NCBI GenBank assembly: GCA_002361485.1
Contig: DESZ01000027.1
Span: 1-5,488 of the forward strand
Source: Cyanobacteria bacterium UBA3301
GTDB taxonomy: Bacteria; Cyanobacteriota; Vampirovibrionia; Gastranaerophilales; Gastranaerophilaceae
Length of the DNA stretch: 5,488 nucleotides
Reading direction: 5' to 3'
This document shows, one piece after another, positions 5,271-5,488 of the stretch; the first letter of the stretch is position 1, and each line of letters opens with the position of its first letter. The position numbers were made by a program, and so were the translations under genes. The notes below the pieces were generated by a model. That model had not been told where the DNA came from. It saw only the letters and a program-made list of their open reading frames with translations, and did no database searches.

Positions 5271-5302
5271 ACTATCTGTCTAATGAAACCATACTATCTG
5301 TC
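5271..5302. repeat. ACTATCTGTC direct repeat, 22 bp period
   Basis: ACTATCTGTC occurs at 5271-5280 and 5293-5302, two helical turns apart. It lies upstream of the ADP-ribosyltransferase gene and just past the end of the degraded acyltransferase frame. It could be an operator for the toxin-like gene or a short duplication at a rearrangement junction. Confidence 0.4.
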
Positions 5303-5305
5303 ATT

Positions 5306-5413
5306 TTACACTGACCCTGTTCCTATTATAACATTATCTCCAACAGAAACTCCTGATATATTGTTACTTTTCCTCCATCCAAATATAATTGAATAATATT
5401 CATGTTTATTATA
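5306..5413 (-). pseudogene. Degraded hexapeptide-repeat acyltransferase fragment
   Basis: An open minus-strand frame of 35 codons, without a start codon, ends in SGVSVGDNVIIGTGSV and a TAA. The pattern G-V-x-V-G-D-N-V-I-I-G-x-G-S-V is the left-handed beta-helix repeat near the end of many hexapeptide acyltransferases, normally continued by V-T-K-D. Here a stop follows at once. In the +1 frame KMTDSMVSLDR continues for 11 codons, resembling the usual tail and suggesting a frameshift. No intact upstream part of the gene is present, so this is a relic if real. The match rests on about 17 residues. Confidence 0.45.
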
Positions 5414-5425
5414 TTATTACTGCAT

Positions 5426-5431
5426 TATAAT
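5426..5431 (+). promoter_or_regulatory. Possible -10 box for the gene at the right edge
   Basis: TATAAT at 5426-5431 lies 20 nt before the ATG at 5452. The best-spaced -35 candidate is TGTTTA (5403-5408, 17 nt spacer), which is weak. The leader would be about 14 nt. Confidence 0.3.
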
Positions 5432-5451
5432 AAAAATTGGCAGGTGGAAAT

Positions 5452-5488
5452 ATGATAAAATTATTTAATAATGAAATTTCAATTAATA
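5452..5488 (+). CDS. Start of an unidentified gene, cut by the window edge
   Basis: ATG 5452 opens a frame beginning MIKLFNNEISIN that continues past the end of the window. A ribosome binding site AGGTGG (5442-5447) lies 4 nt upstream and a TATAAT box precedes it. Only 12 codons are visible, too few to identify the product. It diverges from the minus-strand ADP-ribosyltransferase gene. Confidence 0.45.
   Translation, partial: MIKLFNNEISIN

Noticed and set aside
5299..5317. IS21-like terminal inverted repeat (TGTCATTTTACACTGACCC)
   Set aside because: The right part of this stretch is the end of a coding-like frame (GTGSV of a hexapeptide acyltransferase), there is no matching second end, and no transposase is in the window.

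Overview
The window is strongly A+T-rich bacterial DNA with compact housekeeping genes on the left and accessory-looking DNA on the right. Base composition, clear AGGAG-type ribosome binding sites, a tRNA with an encoded CCA end and the protein sequences all point to a low-GC bacterium. A gut lineage such as Gastranaerophilales/Melainabacteria or a clostridial-type organism would fit, but the sequence alone does not settle the taxon.

Left part (1-3178), all on the + strand: ndk (nucleoside diphosphate kinase) has its own extended -10 promoter and a strong intrinsic terminator. A 574-residue cytosolic zinc metallopeptidase related to family M49 (dipeptidyl peptidase III) follows with its own promoter. 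Next comes infC (translation initiation factor IF3), whose best-supported start is a non-canonical ATA codon. The usual partners rpmI and rplT do not follow infC here.

Middle part (3181-3853): a near-consensus promoter abutting infC reads through about 3.4 tandem copies of a 99-100 bp unit into an intact tRNA-Phe(GAA) and its terminator. Each repeat unit carries the first 13 nt of the tRNA in direct orientation and the next 15 nt in inverted orientation, plus strong hairpins. Downstream, the last 14 nt of the tRNA together with its terminator are duplicated (67 of 69 bp identical) across a hairpin-rich 78 bp spacer. The tRNA therefore has copies of its own ends on both sides. This suggests an integration hotspot, or a locus reshaped by recombination or template switching, and it is the most unusual structure in the window.

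Right part (3854-5488): about 370 bp without a convincing gene hold helically phased TTTACTCA repeats and an inverted repeat. A minus-strand gene follows for a probable ADP-ribosyltransferase of the R-S-E type, with an atypical catalytic turn. Upstream of it lie a degraded hexapeptide-repeat acyltransferase fragment (minus strand) and the first codons of a + strand gene that runs off the window. Position next to a duplicated tRNA end, the toxin-like gene and the gene debris together suggest a decayed genomic island. No integrase or transposase is visible.
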